Positions 44,054 to 53,773 of a DNA stretch of 64,000 nt are shown here, in pieces; position 1 is the stretch's first letter, and the number at the start of each line of letters is the position of its first letter. The position numbers and the translations under genes are program-made. The notes under the pieces were generated by a model. It worked only from the letters and a program-made list of their open reading frames with translations, did no database searches and was not told the DNA's origin. Location: the NCBI RefSeq assembly GCF_003852495.1, contig NZ_QAJI01000004.1:604414-668413 (forward strand). The letters are read 5' to 3'. Source of the stretch: Taibaiella sp. KBW10 (GTDB lineage Bacteria > Bacteroidota > Bacteroidia > Chitinophagales > Chitinophagaceae).

Positions 44054-45565
44054 TTACCGTTTGACCAAAGCTTGTGTATGCTTTGCACCTGATTTAAAGT
44101 ATAGGTTGATCACGTAGCTCCCGGCAGGAAAATTACAATCTATTGTGGCCGTTCTGGCATACAAATTATTATTCTGATTGACTAACCGGCCACTGATATC
44201 TACAATATCAAAACCGGCGATAATATCTTCTGCATTGATTGTAACGGTTTCCTGTACGGGGTTTGGATATAGGGAAATATTCTGTGCTGAATTCATTTCC
44301 TGAACACTTAATGTATTGCCAATCTTTAATTTACAGATGGTTGCATTCGCTACATTATTGTAGTAAGAAGAGCCCACAACAAATAAATTTTGTCCGTTTG
44401 CTATTTGAAGCGCTTGCGGGTAATCATTTTTGGCACTGATATCAAGGTTAAATGACTGGCCATTGGCAAAACCGGCATCTATAGCGCCATCCGCATTTAG
44501 TCGGGTAATCACCCAACCGTAGTTATAGTCAGTAAATTCCTTCGCACCGATCATGATCAATTTACCGTTCTGTTGCAATACAAAATCTTTGTAGGGGTAC
44601 GTATGACTTACCCGGCCATTGGAACCATAGGAAGCATCAGGCGTGCCATTGCCATTGACACGTAATATTACATTTGAAGTATTATGGCCCCCCATATAGT
44701 ACTTACCATCCTGGCCTTTCCTGATCTGCGTCAATGTTTCAATCACATAAGGTTGTCCCGAATAAGAGTCTGTAGTCATAGAACCATTATTACCGAAAGT
44801 AAGATCATAAGTACCTTGCGCATTGATTTTACAATAAGCAAGCTTAGTATCGTACGTATCGGTAGCTTCGTTACCGACCGCAACGATACTACCATCCTCA
44901 TTCTGAATGGCATTCCACAAAACAAACTTAAAACCGGGTCGTGCCAAAAATAAATAACCTGCATTACCAAACTGGGTATCAGGGGTTCCATTATCTAGTA
45001 TCTGCAACAAAAAAGCCTGATCAACAGCATTCCCGCACAATAAAATAGCGCCATTAGTACGCAATAAAATATTGGCAAAATGCGTATTGGGTGACTGCAA
45101 ATAAAATATACCGCTTTGTGCAAAAGACTGATCTAATGATCCGTTACTATTCAGTCGCACAACAAAGCCACGATTATCGCCAGGTCCGTTAGGGGTATGG
45201 CCACTGTACGCGGAACCGCCCACCAGGATTTTCCCATTAGGAGCGATCACAATGTCTAAAGGAAATTCAGAGGCTCCGACTGTTATCTCCGCCTTACCAT
45301 TGGTTGCAAAACTTTGATCCAGTTGCCCATTCGCTAAGGTTTTCGATACCATTAATCTGTAGACACTGCTTCCCGGCGCATCAAAAACATAACCTGCCGT
45401 AAAAATATTACCCTGGCCATCCACAGCCACATTGTTCAGCTCTGAGGTAGTCGTCGTATGATGCAAAGCAATGCCCGCCGTACCAAACTGAAGATCTAAA
45501 CTGGCGGTCTGCGCACTGGCGTTTAGAAGGCACAAAGAAAAAAGTGGAATAAAAAAGCGTTTCAT
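44054..45565 (-). CDS. T9SS-exported delta-60 repeat protein
   Basis: 503 residues. Signal peptide ends at LNASAQ. About seven repeats of the form LDxxFGxxG at 50-60-residue spacing (LDLQFGTAG, LDQSFATNG, LDQSFAQSG, PDTQFGNAG, YDLTFGNNG, PDASYGSNG, IDAGFANG) mark the delta-60 repeat family (TIGR02608), a probable beta-propeller. The C-terminal 80 residues are a T9SS sorting domain (ISLYPNPVQETVTIN, FDIVDISGRLV, SYVINLYF). The exported propeller may bind carbohydrate or another surface protein. It stands alone, downstream of the RND operon region. Confidence 0.9.
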   Translation of the reverse strand: MKRFFIPLFSLCLLNASAQTASLDLQFGTAGIALHHTTTTSELNNVAVDGQGNIFTAGYVFDAPGSSVYRLMVSKTLANGQLDQSFATNGKAEITVGASEFPLDIVIAPNGKILVGGSAYSGHTPNGPGDNRGFVVRLNSNGSLDQSFAQSGIFYLQSPNTHFANILLRTNGAILLCGNAVDQAFLLQILDNGTPDTQFGNAGYLFLARPGFKFVLWNAIQNEDGSIVAVGNEATDTYDTKLAYCKINAQGTYDLTFGNNGSMTTDSYSGQPYVIETLTQIRKGQDGKYYMGGHNTSNVILRVNGNGTPDASYGSNGRVSHTYPYKDFVLQQNGKLIMIGAKEFTDYNYGWVITRLNADGAIDAGFANGQSFNLDISAKNDYPQALQIANGQNLFVVGSSYYNNVANATICKLKIGNTLSVQEMNSAQNISLYPNPVQETVTINAEDIIAGFDIVDISGRLVNQNNNLYARTATIDCNFPAGSYVINLYFKSGAKHTQALVKR

Positions 45566-45823
45566 GGATTTAAATAGTTTAGGGTGATTAAAAATTAATG
45601 CAATGCATTCATTATTAGGGATATAGTTAATAAGACGTAAAAAACTTTTGATTAATTTGTCAAACCCTATAATTTTTTAAATCACCTTCTATTATCCAAT
45701 CAGATGAACTATTGAAAACAGTACCAATAGCAAGAAATGCCATTGATAAAGATGGAAAGGTATTACTGAATCGTTCTTACTGTTTAACTGTACAGGAGTA
45801 AGGAACCGGCAAAAGCAAGGCTG

Positions 45824-46579
45824 CTACCGATCGAGCCATAGTTTGAATTGCGGCATTCTGATGCGGCTTACAATTACCGCTGCATTGCGGTCTCTTTTGA
45901 GGATCACCTTTGCTTTTTCGTTGAAGTATTTGTGGATACTTTCTATACTGTTGATGTGAAGGATATACTGTCTGTTAACGCGGAAGAAGAATTGCGGATC
46001 AAGTTGCTCCTCCAGTTCTTCCAGCGTATATGGCACAACAATGGTAGATCCGTCCAGCAAGCTAAAATGAACTATTTTATGTTCCAGAAAAATATAGTCG
46101 ATGTCTGCTACCGGAATAACCTTATACGTTTCACGATAATGGAGTAAAAACCTGTTTTTATAGCTTTTCTGTTGTGTTCGGAACATCTCCAGGATAGTAC
46201 CTACATCATCGCCCGACAAGGGTGCCTGCAAACGGCTCACTTTTTCCAAGGCTTCTTCAAGTTCTTCAAGCAGGATTGGCTTTAAGAGATAGGCTGCTCC
46301 AAATACTTTGAACGCCTGTAATGCATACTCATCATATGCAGTTGTGAAAATTACCGAAGAATTAATATCTACCTGCTTAAATATTTCAAAAGACAAGCCA
46401 TCTGCCAACCTTATATCCATAAAAACGACATCCGGATGAGGATGCGATCTCAAAAATGCGATACTTTCCTCGACGGTGGATAGAACCGCCAATGGCGTCG
46501 CCGCAGGATTGGTTTTTTGAACCATATTTTTCAACAGTTGGGCATTGTGCAACTCGTCTTCAATAATGATGTAATTCAT
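45824..46579 (-). CDS. LytTR-type response regulator of the efflux operon
   Basis: 251 residues. Receiver domain at about 1-120 with acidic residues (IIIEDE) and Asp55 (VVFMDIRLADG), then a LytTR DNA-binding domain at about 145-250 (HYRETYKVIPVADIDYIFLE, FFRVNRQYILHINSIESIHK, VIVSRIRMPQFKLWLDR). It follows the LytS-type kinase by 8 bp and is the last gene of the RND operon. LytTR regulators usually bind paired imperfect direct repeats in promoters and activate them, so it may control the pump operon itself. Confidence 0.94.
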   Translation of the reverse strand: MNYIIIEDELHNAQLLKNMVQKTNPAATPLAVLSTVEESIAFLRSHPHPDVVFMDIRLADGLSFEIFKQVDINSSVIFTTAYDEYALQAFKVFGAAYLLKPILLEELEEALEKVSRLQAPLSGDDVGTILEMFRTQQKSYKNRFLLHYRETYKVIPVADIDYIFLEHKIVHFSLLDGSTIVVPYTLEELEEQLDPQFFFRVNRQYILHINSIESIHKYFNEKAKVILKRDRNAAVIVSRIRMPQFKLWLDR

Positions 46580-46587
46580 AACTTAAT

Positions 46588-47691
46588 TTATAAACTCAGC
46601 AAGGGCAATCGAACTTCAAATGAAGTTGCGGTCTCTACTATTTCAGGTTTTACGGCGCCTAATAATTGGTACCGCTCTATAATATTTATCAATCCCATGC
46701 CTGTGCCCTTATAATCAATATTAATGCGTTGCAGATTATTCTTCACCACAATAAAACCCTCACCGAAGCTATCAATCGATAGTAACAGTGGTTGTGTGTT
46801 GGTGGAAATATTATGCTTTATGGCGTTTTCAAGTAATTGCTGCAGGGTAACCGGCGGAATGCCTTTTTGCTTATCGCGCTCCAAAATACGGATCGACATT
46901 TGGATGCTTAAACCATGACGTATCTTAATGAGATGGAAATAGGTCTCCATAAATTTCAATTCCTCTTCAAGTGATACCACATCTTTCTTGCCACTGGTGA
47001 GGATATACCGGTAGACTCTTGATAAATTGGATAAAAATTCCTGAGCAGCGTGCTGATCCGTATCTATTAATTGTGTCAGGATGCTGAAATTATTAAATAA
47101 AAAATGAGGATCTAACTGCAATTTCAGCACCTCTAATTCTGACTGCAACGCACTTTCTCTCAATTGATGAGACAGGATTTGCAGTTTATTCGTTTCCATC
47201 ACTTCTGCTTTCCATTTTTCAAAAAACACAAATGAATTGTAAAAACTATTGACAAAAGCGGCCACCACCAGATTGACCACCAGATAGTTCCTTACTGCCA
47301 GTTCCATATCTTTACTGGCCGGTGTGGTTTCGGGACAGATCCAATCATAAAACACATGTTCCAGATACAATAATAAAAACATACAACCCATAACGACACC
47401 TGTTGTCAGTAAAAAATGAGCCAGAACGTTGTTTTTAAAAGCCGTTTTTCTGTTTACCCAAGACGATAATAAACGGATCACCCAGAAGATAATGGCATAC
47501 ATTAAAATACCACCGCCAATAGTCAGGCCTATCTCTGACCATAAGGCTTCCTTGTAAAATTGCCACCAACTGCTGGCCGGATCTAAAAGATACTGTATCA
47601 AATGGGCCAATGCCATTGAAACGAGCACACCACTCCATTGGATCAGACGCTTACGCCATGACTTCATTTGCTTAGATACTATCCTGGTCAT
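46588..47691 (-). CDS. LytS-type sensor histidine kinase of the efflux operon
   Basis: 367 residues. Four membrane helices in the first 155 residues (about 18-37, 52-75, 88-112, 136-156), a coiled-coil linker, then a His_kinase domain (PF06580) with the phospho-acceptor in LQLDPHFLFNNF (His196) and the ATPase motifs LLENAIKHNI and GTGMGLINI. There is no large periplasmic sensor, so the signal is probably sensed within the membrane. The start codon overlaps the stop of the outer-membrane lipoprotein by one base (TAATG), so pump and sensor are translationally coupled. Confidence 0.93.
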   Translation of the reverse strand: MTRIVSKQMKSWRKRLIQWSGVLVSMALAHLIQYLLDPASSWWQFYKEALWSEIGLTIGGGILMYAIIFWVIRLLSSWVNRKTAFKNNVLAHFLLTTGVVMGCMFLLLYLEHVFYDWICPETTPASKDMELAVRNYLVVNLVVAAFVNSFYNSFVFFEKWKAEVMETNKLQILSHQLRESALQSELEVLKLQLDPHFLFNNFSILTQLIDTDQHAAQEFLSNLSRVYRYILTSGKKDVVSLEEELKFMETYFHLIKIRHGLSIQMSIRILERDKQKGIPPVTLQQLLENAIKHNISTNTQPLLLSIDSFGEGFIVVKNNLQRINIDYKGTGMGLINIIERYQLLGAVKPEIVETATSFEVRLPLLSL

Positions 47692-49094
47692 TAATTTCCA
47701 CCTAAAGATTTATAAAGAGCAATGTAAGCATTTATTTCCTTCTGTATTACTGCTACATGAGCCAATTGCGCCTGAAAATAACCCTGTTGTACCACCAATA
47801 CCTCCAGATAATTAGCTTCACCGTATTTATAGAGTAATTGTGCGTCGTCCATGGCCTGTTGCATCGCAACCTTCCTGTTTGTGGCTTCTGATAGCTGCTC
47901 CTTAAGGTATTCAATATTACTCAGCGCAGTACTCACCTCCTCAACTGCTGTCAGTACCGATTTCCGAAACAGGTGCACGGCCGCTTCACGCTGATGTATG
48001 GCTTGTCCATAAGCCGATTTGATGTTTCTTCTATTAAAAATCGGCTGTGTTAACCCGGCCGTAGCCGTTCCAAATAAGGATGCCGGAATGGAGAACCAGT
48101 TGAGTGCACTGATCGCATTTAATCCTCCCTGAGCCGTAATCTTAAAACTTGGATAAAAATCGGTTTTAGCAATACCTACTCTTGCATTGGCCGCCTTTAA
48201 GGCGAATTCCTGTTGTCTCACATCTGGCCGGTTCGCCAATAAATGGGCTGGTAAACCTGCACTAAGGCTTGTTGTAAATACGCCATTCTGTAACGATTGG
48301 GCACGCTTCACTTCACCCGGATAACTACCGGCTAAGGCTTGCAGCGCATTTTCCTGCGCCTTGATGCTGGCCCTGATCTCCGGTATCAAAGCCCTTGTTT
48401 CGGAGAGCTGGGCTTCAAACTGTTTGACGGCTATACTATTGGCTTCACCCACGGAGTATTGTACCTTCAATAATTGCAGGGTAAAGACCATAATTTTTTC
48501 TACTTCCTGTGTGATTTTTAACTGCTCGTCTAAACTGAGCAAATTATAATAGAATTGCGCCGTCTGGGCAATGAGTTGTACCCGAAGCGCCCTTCGGTAT
48601 TCGCTTTGTGCCATATAATTTGACAGGGCCTCTTCCCGCTGCCTTTTTAGTTTGCCCCAAAAATCAATATCCCATGAGATGGCAGGTGCAAAATTGTACT
48701 CCTGAAATAGTAATCCTCCCGAAAAAGATCCTAACATACTGTTTTTGGAAAGTCTTTGTGCCCCGGCATTCACCTGCAAATTAATATCGGGCAGGTAATT
48801 GAGCTTCACACTTCTGAGTACTTCCGATGTTGTCAGCATGTTTTCGGAAGCAATCAGGAGATCAGGATTTTTTTGCATCATTTTATCCAACAAAGCCACA
48901 AGCGCCCCATCTTTGAAAAATGCTGCGTATACAGGCATTTCAAGCATAGGCTCATCGGCAGGATTTGCTTTATCACGGTAGGAAGCCGGTAGCTCCAGCT
49001 CGGGACGGGAATAATCTTTTGTTATTTTACAAGCCTGCAGCAGAGTAACTCCTACTGCAAAAGCAATACTATATTTTTTAAATCCTTTCATCAT
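47691..49094 (-). CDS. Outer-membrane channel lipoprotein of an RND efflux pump (TolC/OprM type)
   Basis: 467 residues. Signal peptide with lipobox LLQAC (Cys22), so it is a lipoprotein of the OprM/NodT type. The two outer membrane efflux protein halves are visible (LLIASENMLTTSEVLRSVKL, then LLANRPDVRQQEFALKAANA, GIAKTDFYPSFKITAQGGLN), with coiled-coil helical hairpins between strands. It forms the exit duct for the adaptor and permease coded upstream. Gaps: 3 bp to the permease and 1-bp overlap with the kinase. Confidence 0.94.
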   Translation of the reverse strand: MMKGFKKYSIAFAVGVTLLQACKITKDYSRPELELPASYRDKANPADEPMLEMPVYAAFFKDGALVALLDKMMQKNPDLLIASENMLTTSEVLRSVKLNYLPDINLQVNAGAQRLSKNSMLGSFSGGLLFQEYNFAPAISWDIDFWGKLKRQREEALSNYMAQSEYRRALRVQLIAQTAQFYYNLLSLDEQLKITQEVEKIMVFTLQLLKVQYSVGEANSIAVKQFEAQLSETRALIPEIRASIKAQENALQALAGSYPGEVKRAQSLQNGVFTTSLSAGLPAHLLANRPDVRQQEFALKAANARVGIAKTDFYPSFKITAQGGLNAISALNWFSIPASLFGTATAGLTQPIFNRRNIKSAYGQAIHQREAAVHLFRKSVLTAVEEVSTALSNIEYLKEQLSEATNRKVAMQQAMDDAQLLYKYGEANYLEVLVVQQGYFQAQLAHVAVIQKEINAYIALYKSLGGN

Positions 49095-49097
49095 TTC

Positions 49098-52000
49098 TTA
49101 CTTTTTACTGCCTGATATTTTTTCCTGCAGGCTTTGGAAAATCATATATAACACCGGTATGATAAAGACCCCCAGGAGTACGCCACTCAACATACCACCC
49201 GCTGCACTAATACTAATCGACTTATTACCGATCGCAGTACCCCCTTTTGCAAACATCAGGGGTACTAATCCTGCAATAAAGGCAAATGAAGTCATCAGGA
49301 TGGGACGCAAACGCATTTTTGCACCTACGATACCGGATTGAAATACAGATAAACCTGCTTTCCTTTGCTGTACCGCAAATTCCACAATCAAAATAGCATT
49401 TTTGGCGAGCAGGCCGACCAACATAATTAAGGCAATCTGTACATAGATATTATTATCGATTCCGGTCCATCCTGTGGCCAGAAAAACACCCAGAATACCG
49501 GTCGGTAAAGAAAGCATGACGGCCAAGGGCAATAAATAGCTTTCATACTGAGCCGCGAGTAAGAAGTAGACAAACAAAATACTCAATCCGAAAATAAAGA
49601 TCATCTGGGCGCCGGAATTACGCTCCTGAAGGCTCAATCCTCCAAACTCAAAGCTGTAGCCTTTCGGCAGTTCTTTTTTCAATACCTCGTCTATTACGTT
49701 CATCACTTTACCACTGCTGACACCCTCCCCGGCATTGACGTTTACATTGATGCTGTTGTATAGATTATACCGGCTGATCACTTCTGGCCCATAGGTCTTT
49801 TTGAGCCTCACAATTGTAGATACAGGTACCATTTGGTTGTGCCGGTTACGAATCATAAAGTTGTTCAGCGAAGCCTCATCTTTGCGAAACTCAGCCTCCG
49901 ATTTCACATTAACCCGGTATAATTTCCCGAAACGGATAAAATCTGTAGTTTGAGCGCCCGTCAGGAACAGTTGTAAGCCATCCATTACTTCTTTTGGGCT
50001 GAGCCCCAATTGCGCTGCCTTATCTTCGTCTATGATGACTTCATACTGCGGATAATCACTCCTGAAAGTTGTAAAAGCACTACCGATCTCAGGGCGGTTA
50101 TTCAGCGCATTGATCACCTTTTTGCTCACCGCTTCAAAATTTGAAATATCACCAGAGGTTCTGTCCTGAAGTACAAACTCCACCCCTCCTGCGGTACCAA
50201 ATCCCTCTACTGCAGGATTACGAAAAAGAAGCAATTCTCCCTTTAATTCGCCTTTCAAGGCGGCCTCAATTTTCATCATCACTTCATCGATATCGGAAAT
50301 TTTGCCGCGGTCTTTTGGATTTTTAAGGGTGATGAAACCCATTGCCGAATTGGGTGATGCCGATGAGCTGAACATGTTGAATCCGGAAACGGTACTCAGG
50401 CTTTTCACTTCCGGCATCGCATTAATAATTTTGGTGGCTTTCTCCATTTCCTTTGTGATATACTGCAAGTTGGCTCCTACCTGCAGGTTAAGCACAAAGG
50501 TTAAGTTGTTGTCATCTTCTTCCGGAACAAAACCTTTCTGAGCATTGTTCATAAGGAAAAACGCAGAAACAGTAATGAGTCCCAGGGCCGACAAGGCAAT
50601 GAGTTTTCTCTTTCCCAGATAGCTTACTGCTTTTATATACTTATGCGTCAAACGTTCAAAACTTACATTAAACGCTTCTGAAAATCTTTGGGTGAATTTT
50701 TTCTTTTCCCCTCCGGCGGCTGCATGCTTATTTTTAAGCAGCAGGGCACATAGTGCCGGGCTTAAGGTGAGGGCGTTAATCGCCGAGATCAGAATCGCGA
50801 TGGCCAGTGTATAGGAAAACTGCTTGTAAAATACACCGGCGGGGCCTTCCATAAAACCAACCGGCAAAAATACGGCCGCCATCACCAGGGTAATGGAAAT
50901 AATGGCACCGCTGATCTCACTCATAGCAGAAGTGGTCGCTTGCTTCGCATCTTCGCCGGTCTGCTGCATTTTGGCATGTACCGCTTCTACCACAACAATG
51001 GCATCATCTACCACAATACCGATGGCAAGCACCAGGGCAAATAAGGTCAATACATTAACAGAAAAACCAATGAGGTACATAAAGAAGAACGTACCTATAA
51101 TGGATACCGGTACCGCTATTGCCGGAATAAGGGTGGAACGAAAATCCTGTAAGAATACCAACACAACTAGAAATACAAGGAAGAATGCTTCTACCAATGT
51201 CCATTTCATCTGTGCAATGGAGGCATCGAGTCGATCCTTCATATTCTGGATTACTTCAAAACTAATGCCATCCGGCACTTCTGATTGAAATCGCGTTAAT
51301 GATGCTTTAACCTCAATGGCTATATCGTTTGCATTGGAGCCACTCGCCTGAATGACGGCCAAAACCACTGAGGGTTTACCGTTAGTATAGGTATCGCTTG
51401 TGTAGGTTGAAATCCCAAATTCGACTCGTGCAACGTCTTTCAGGCGGAGAATAGCACCATCGGTTTGGGAACGCAGGATAATCCGTTCAAACTCTTCGGG
51501 CTTGTTCAACTTCCCTTTATAACGAAGCACATACTGTAGTGGTGCATCGCTCGATTCCCCTAAGCTTCCGGGCGATGCCTCAAAGCTATTGTTTTGGATC
51601 GCTGTTTCCACATCAGCAGGCACCAATCCGTAAGCGGCCAGCTTTACCGGATCGATCCAGACCCGTAAGGAATAATCTTTGGAACCGTAGAGGTTGACAT
51701 TACCTACACCCGGAATCCGTTTCAGCTCGGGTATCAGGTTGATCTTGGCATAATTCTGCAGAAATGCTTCATCATATTTATCGGGCAATTCACTGTTGAT
51801 GCTCACGAGCATCAGATTGCTTGTCTGCTGTTTTGTGGTCGTAAGACCCAGGCGTATCACTTCCGGAGGCAATTGTGCATTAGCTTGTGCCACACGGTTT
51901 TGTACATTTACGGCAGCCTGATCGGGATCTACCCCCTGCTTGAAGACAATGGTTACCGAAAAGGCACCATCGTTGGAAGCATTGGAGGTCATGTACTGCA

Positions 52001-52223
52001 TCTGCTCTACCCCATTGATGGCTTCTTCTAAGGGAGTCGTAACCGAACGAACGACACTCTGGGCATTGGCACCGGGATAAGTCCCGTATACAAAAACCGT
52101 TGGCGGGGCTATTTCAGGAAACTGTGTCATCGGAATGCGTTGTAAGCCAACCAATCCTAATAGCACCAATATAATAGAGATCACCGTGGCCAGCACGGGT
52201 CTTTTAATCATCTTACGTAACAT
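49098..52223 (-). CDS. RND efflux permease (AcrB/HAE1 family)
   Basis: 1041 residues, the usual length for the family. Twelve membrane helices: one at the N-terminus (residues about 10-30), a block of six at about 340-560, and a matching block near the C-terminus, with two large periplasmic loops between. Helix 4 has the proton-relay pair in GIVVDDAIVVVEAV. The FPEIAPPTVFVYGTYPGA segment is typical of the porter domain. It pumps hydrophobic and amphiphilic compounds out using the proton gradient. Gap of 13 bp to the adaptor. Confidence 0.96.
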   Translation of the reverse strand: MLRKMIKRPVLATVISIILVLLGLVGLQRIPMTQFPEIAPPTVFVYGTYPGANAQSVVRSVTTPLEEAINGVEQMQYMTSNASNDGAFSVTIVFKQGVDPDQAAVNVQNRVAQANAQLPPEVIRLGLTTTKQQTSNLMLVSINSELPDKYDEAFLQNYAKINLIPELKRIPGVGNVNLYGSKDYSLRVWIDPVKLAAYGLVPADVETAIQNNSFEASPGSLGESSDAPLQYVLRYKGKLNKPEEFERIILRSQTDGAILRLKDVARVEFGISTYTSDTYTNGKPSVVLAVIQASGSNANDIAIEVKASLTRFQSEVPDGISFEVIQNMKDRLDASIAQMKWTLVEAFFLVFLVVLVFLQDFRSTLIPAIAVPVSIIGTFFFMYLIGFSVNVLTLFALVLAIGIVVDDAIVVVEAVHAKMQQTGEDAKQATTSAMSEISGAIISITLVMAAVFLPVGFMEGPAGVFYKQFSYTLAIAILISAINALTLSPALCALLLKNKHAAAGGEKKKFTQRFSEAFNVSFERLTHKYIKAVSYLGKRKLIALSALGLITVSAFFLMNNAQKGFVPEEDDNNLTFVLNLQVGANLQYITKEMEKATKIINAMPEVKSLSTVSGFNMFSSSASPNSAMGFITLKNPKDRGKISDIDEVMMKIEAALKGELKGELLLFRNPAVEGFGTAGGVEFVLQDRTSGDISNFEAVSKKVINALNNRPEIGSAFTTFRSDYPQYEVIIDEDKAAQLGLSPKEVMDGLQLFLTGAQTTDFIRFGKLYRVNVKSEAEFRKDEASLNNFMIRNRHNQMVPVSTIVRLKKTYGPEVISRYNLYNSINVNVNAGEGVSSGKVMNVIDEVLKKELPKGYSFEFGGLSLQERNSGAQMIFIFGLSILFVYFLLAAQYESYLLPLAVMLSLPTGILGVFLATGWTGIDNNIYVQIALIMLVGLLAKNAILIVEFAVQQRKAGLSVFQSGIVGAKMRLRPILMTSFAFIAGLVPLMFAKGGTAIGNKSISISAAGGMLSGVLLGVFIIPVLYMIFQSLQEKISGSKK

Positions 52224-52236
52224 TTTTGTGCCTATT

Positions 52237-53376
52237 TTATTTAACTGCTTTTGGTTTGATCAAAGCATTTTCAGAAATGCCCGACAGTTCATTCGCGATA
52301 ATCCGGTCGCCGGGTTTAAATCCGGTTTTCAAAAGATAATAATCGCCCGATTTGGTATAATTTTTCAGTTCAACACGTTGCATCCGGTTTTTGCCATCCA
52401 GTAAGCCGACAAAAATTTTGTCCTGCAATTCGTATGTGGCTATAAGCGGTATCTTATACACACCGGTTTCGGTACTTTTCATTATAATACGACCGGTATT
52501 ACCAGACCTCAGAAGGCCTTGGGGATTAGGAAAAGATGCGCGCAGGGTTACCGAACCGGTGCTGCGATCAAATTGTCCATCCATCATATTGATATGCCCT
52601 GGCCGAGCATAGGGGCTACCGTCTGCCAATATCAATACAATGTCCTCGAAACTTTGAAGTTTTTGTAGCAAGGTAGCTCCGGGCCGGGTGGCATTTATCT
52701 TCAGTATTTCGGTTTCGGGAATGGAAAAGTAGGCATAGACCTCATCTACTTGAGACAAGGTAGTTAGTGCCTGTGCGTCCGTCGGACTTACCAAGGCACC
52801 GATGCGGTTAGGGATCCTGCCGATGTACCCGCTAACGGGTGCTTTTACAATTGCAAAACCCAGGTTTAAATCGGCTGCGGCCACCATTGTCTGCTGCTGA
52901 TGGACGGAAGCTTTGGCATTATCATAATTGGTTTTTGCTTTTTGGTATTGAAAGTCGCCTACCACTTTATTTTCGCTGAGGATTTTGTATTTGTCCAATT
53001 CCAGCTTGGCAGAGGCGAGCTGTGCTTTCGCCATAGCCAAAGCTGCGCTGGCCGTATTTTTCTGCTCCAGATACACGCTTGCATTGATTCGGAATAAGGC
53101 TTGCCCTGCCTTTACGAATGCACCTTCGTCTATAAATATCTTGTCTATATATCCACCGATCTGGGGACGAATATCCACATTCACTTTTCCTTCTAAACTA
53201 GCGGGAAAAGATTGCTCCATTACCGCGGCTTCCTGCTGCAGGGTGTAAATTTCCGCTTCGGTATTTTCGGATTTATGTGCGGTATTGTCTGGGGTATTTT
53301 TACAAGCAGGGAACAATAGTGTAGCCACAAAGAATAGGAATAATAAATTTGATTTTTTTTCTATGAAATGCTTCAT
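52237..53376 (-). CDS. RND efflux periplasmic adaptor lipoprotein (AcrA type)
   Basis: 379 residues. Signal peptide with lipobox LLFPAC (Cys25). Barrel-sandwich/lipoyl halves (DIRPQIGGYIDKIFIDEGAF and VKAPVSGYIGRIPNRIGALV) flank a helical hairpin (ASAALAMAKAQLASAKLELD), followed by the beta-barrel and membrane-proximal domains. It links the permease to the outer-membrane duct. First gene of the five-gene operon, with a -7 box at 53407-53414. Confidence 0.95.
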   Translation of the reverse strand: MKHFIEKKSNLLFLFFVATLLFPACKNTPDNTAHKSENTEAEIYTLQQEAAVMEQSFPASLEGKVNVDIRPQIGGYIDKIFIDEGAFVKAGQALFRINASVYLEQKNTASAALAMAKAQLASAKLELDKYKILSENKVVGDFQYQKAKTNYDNAKASVHQQQTMVAAADLNLGFAIVKAPVSGYIGRIPNRIGALVSPTDAQALTTLSQVDEVYAYFSIPETEILKINATRPGATLLQKLQSFEDIVLILADGSPYARPGHINMMDGQFDRSTGSVTLRASFPNPQGLLRSGNTGRIIMKSTETGVYKIPLIATYELQDKIFVGLLDGKNRMQRVELKNYTKSGDYYLLKTGFKPGDRIIANELSGISENALIKPKAVK

Positions 53377-53773
53377 CTGTTTTTACATTTGGCTATATAT
53401 GAGCGCCAAAATTAGAACGCCTGTTCCTATACCAGGCGGACAATCTGATTGAAATGACGAAAATCGAATTTGAAATGTGGGATTGAGGCGTTAAGGTTTA
53501 CGAGCCGACATCGAAAAGAAAGTAAACTGCGCTATTGCTAAGTGCCGGATAGTACAAAGGGGTGCAGAACAGCACTATAATTGCAAGGTGATGCAGGTGA
53601 AGGGATATTTTTCCACTGGCATATCGGCAAAAGTTACCAAAATGTACCAAGATGATTTTGTTTCCTGTATGTGCATAATCAAAATAAATATTTATCATTT
53701 AAAAATAAGTCACAAAATTGAGTATATTGCAATTACACTTAATATATTCAGTTCACAACATAATTTGTTTTTA
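53377..53773. other. Divergent promoter region
   Basis: Lies between the RND operon and the beta-helix gene. It carries the operon's -7 box and an AT-rich tract near 53690-53770 that is probably the promoter of the beta-helix gene. The in-frame stretch from 53588 has no coding character, so the start at 53774 is preferred. No LytTR-type paired repeat was recognised. Confidence 0.45.
53407..53414 (-). promoter_or_regulatory. -7 box of the RND efflux operon
   Basis: On the minus strand this reads TAATTTTG, a full match to TAnnTTTG, 31 bp before the adaptor start codon. No clear -33 box is seen, which would fit activation by the operon's own LytTR regulator. Confidence 0.5.
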
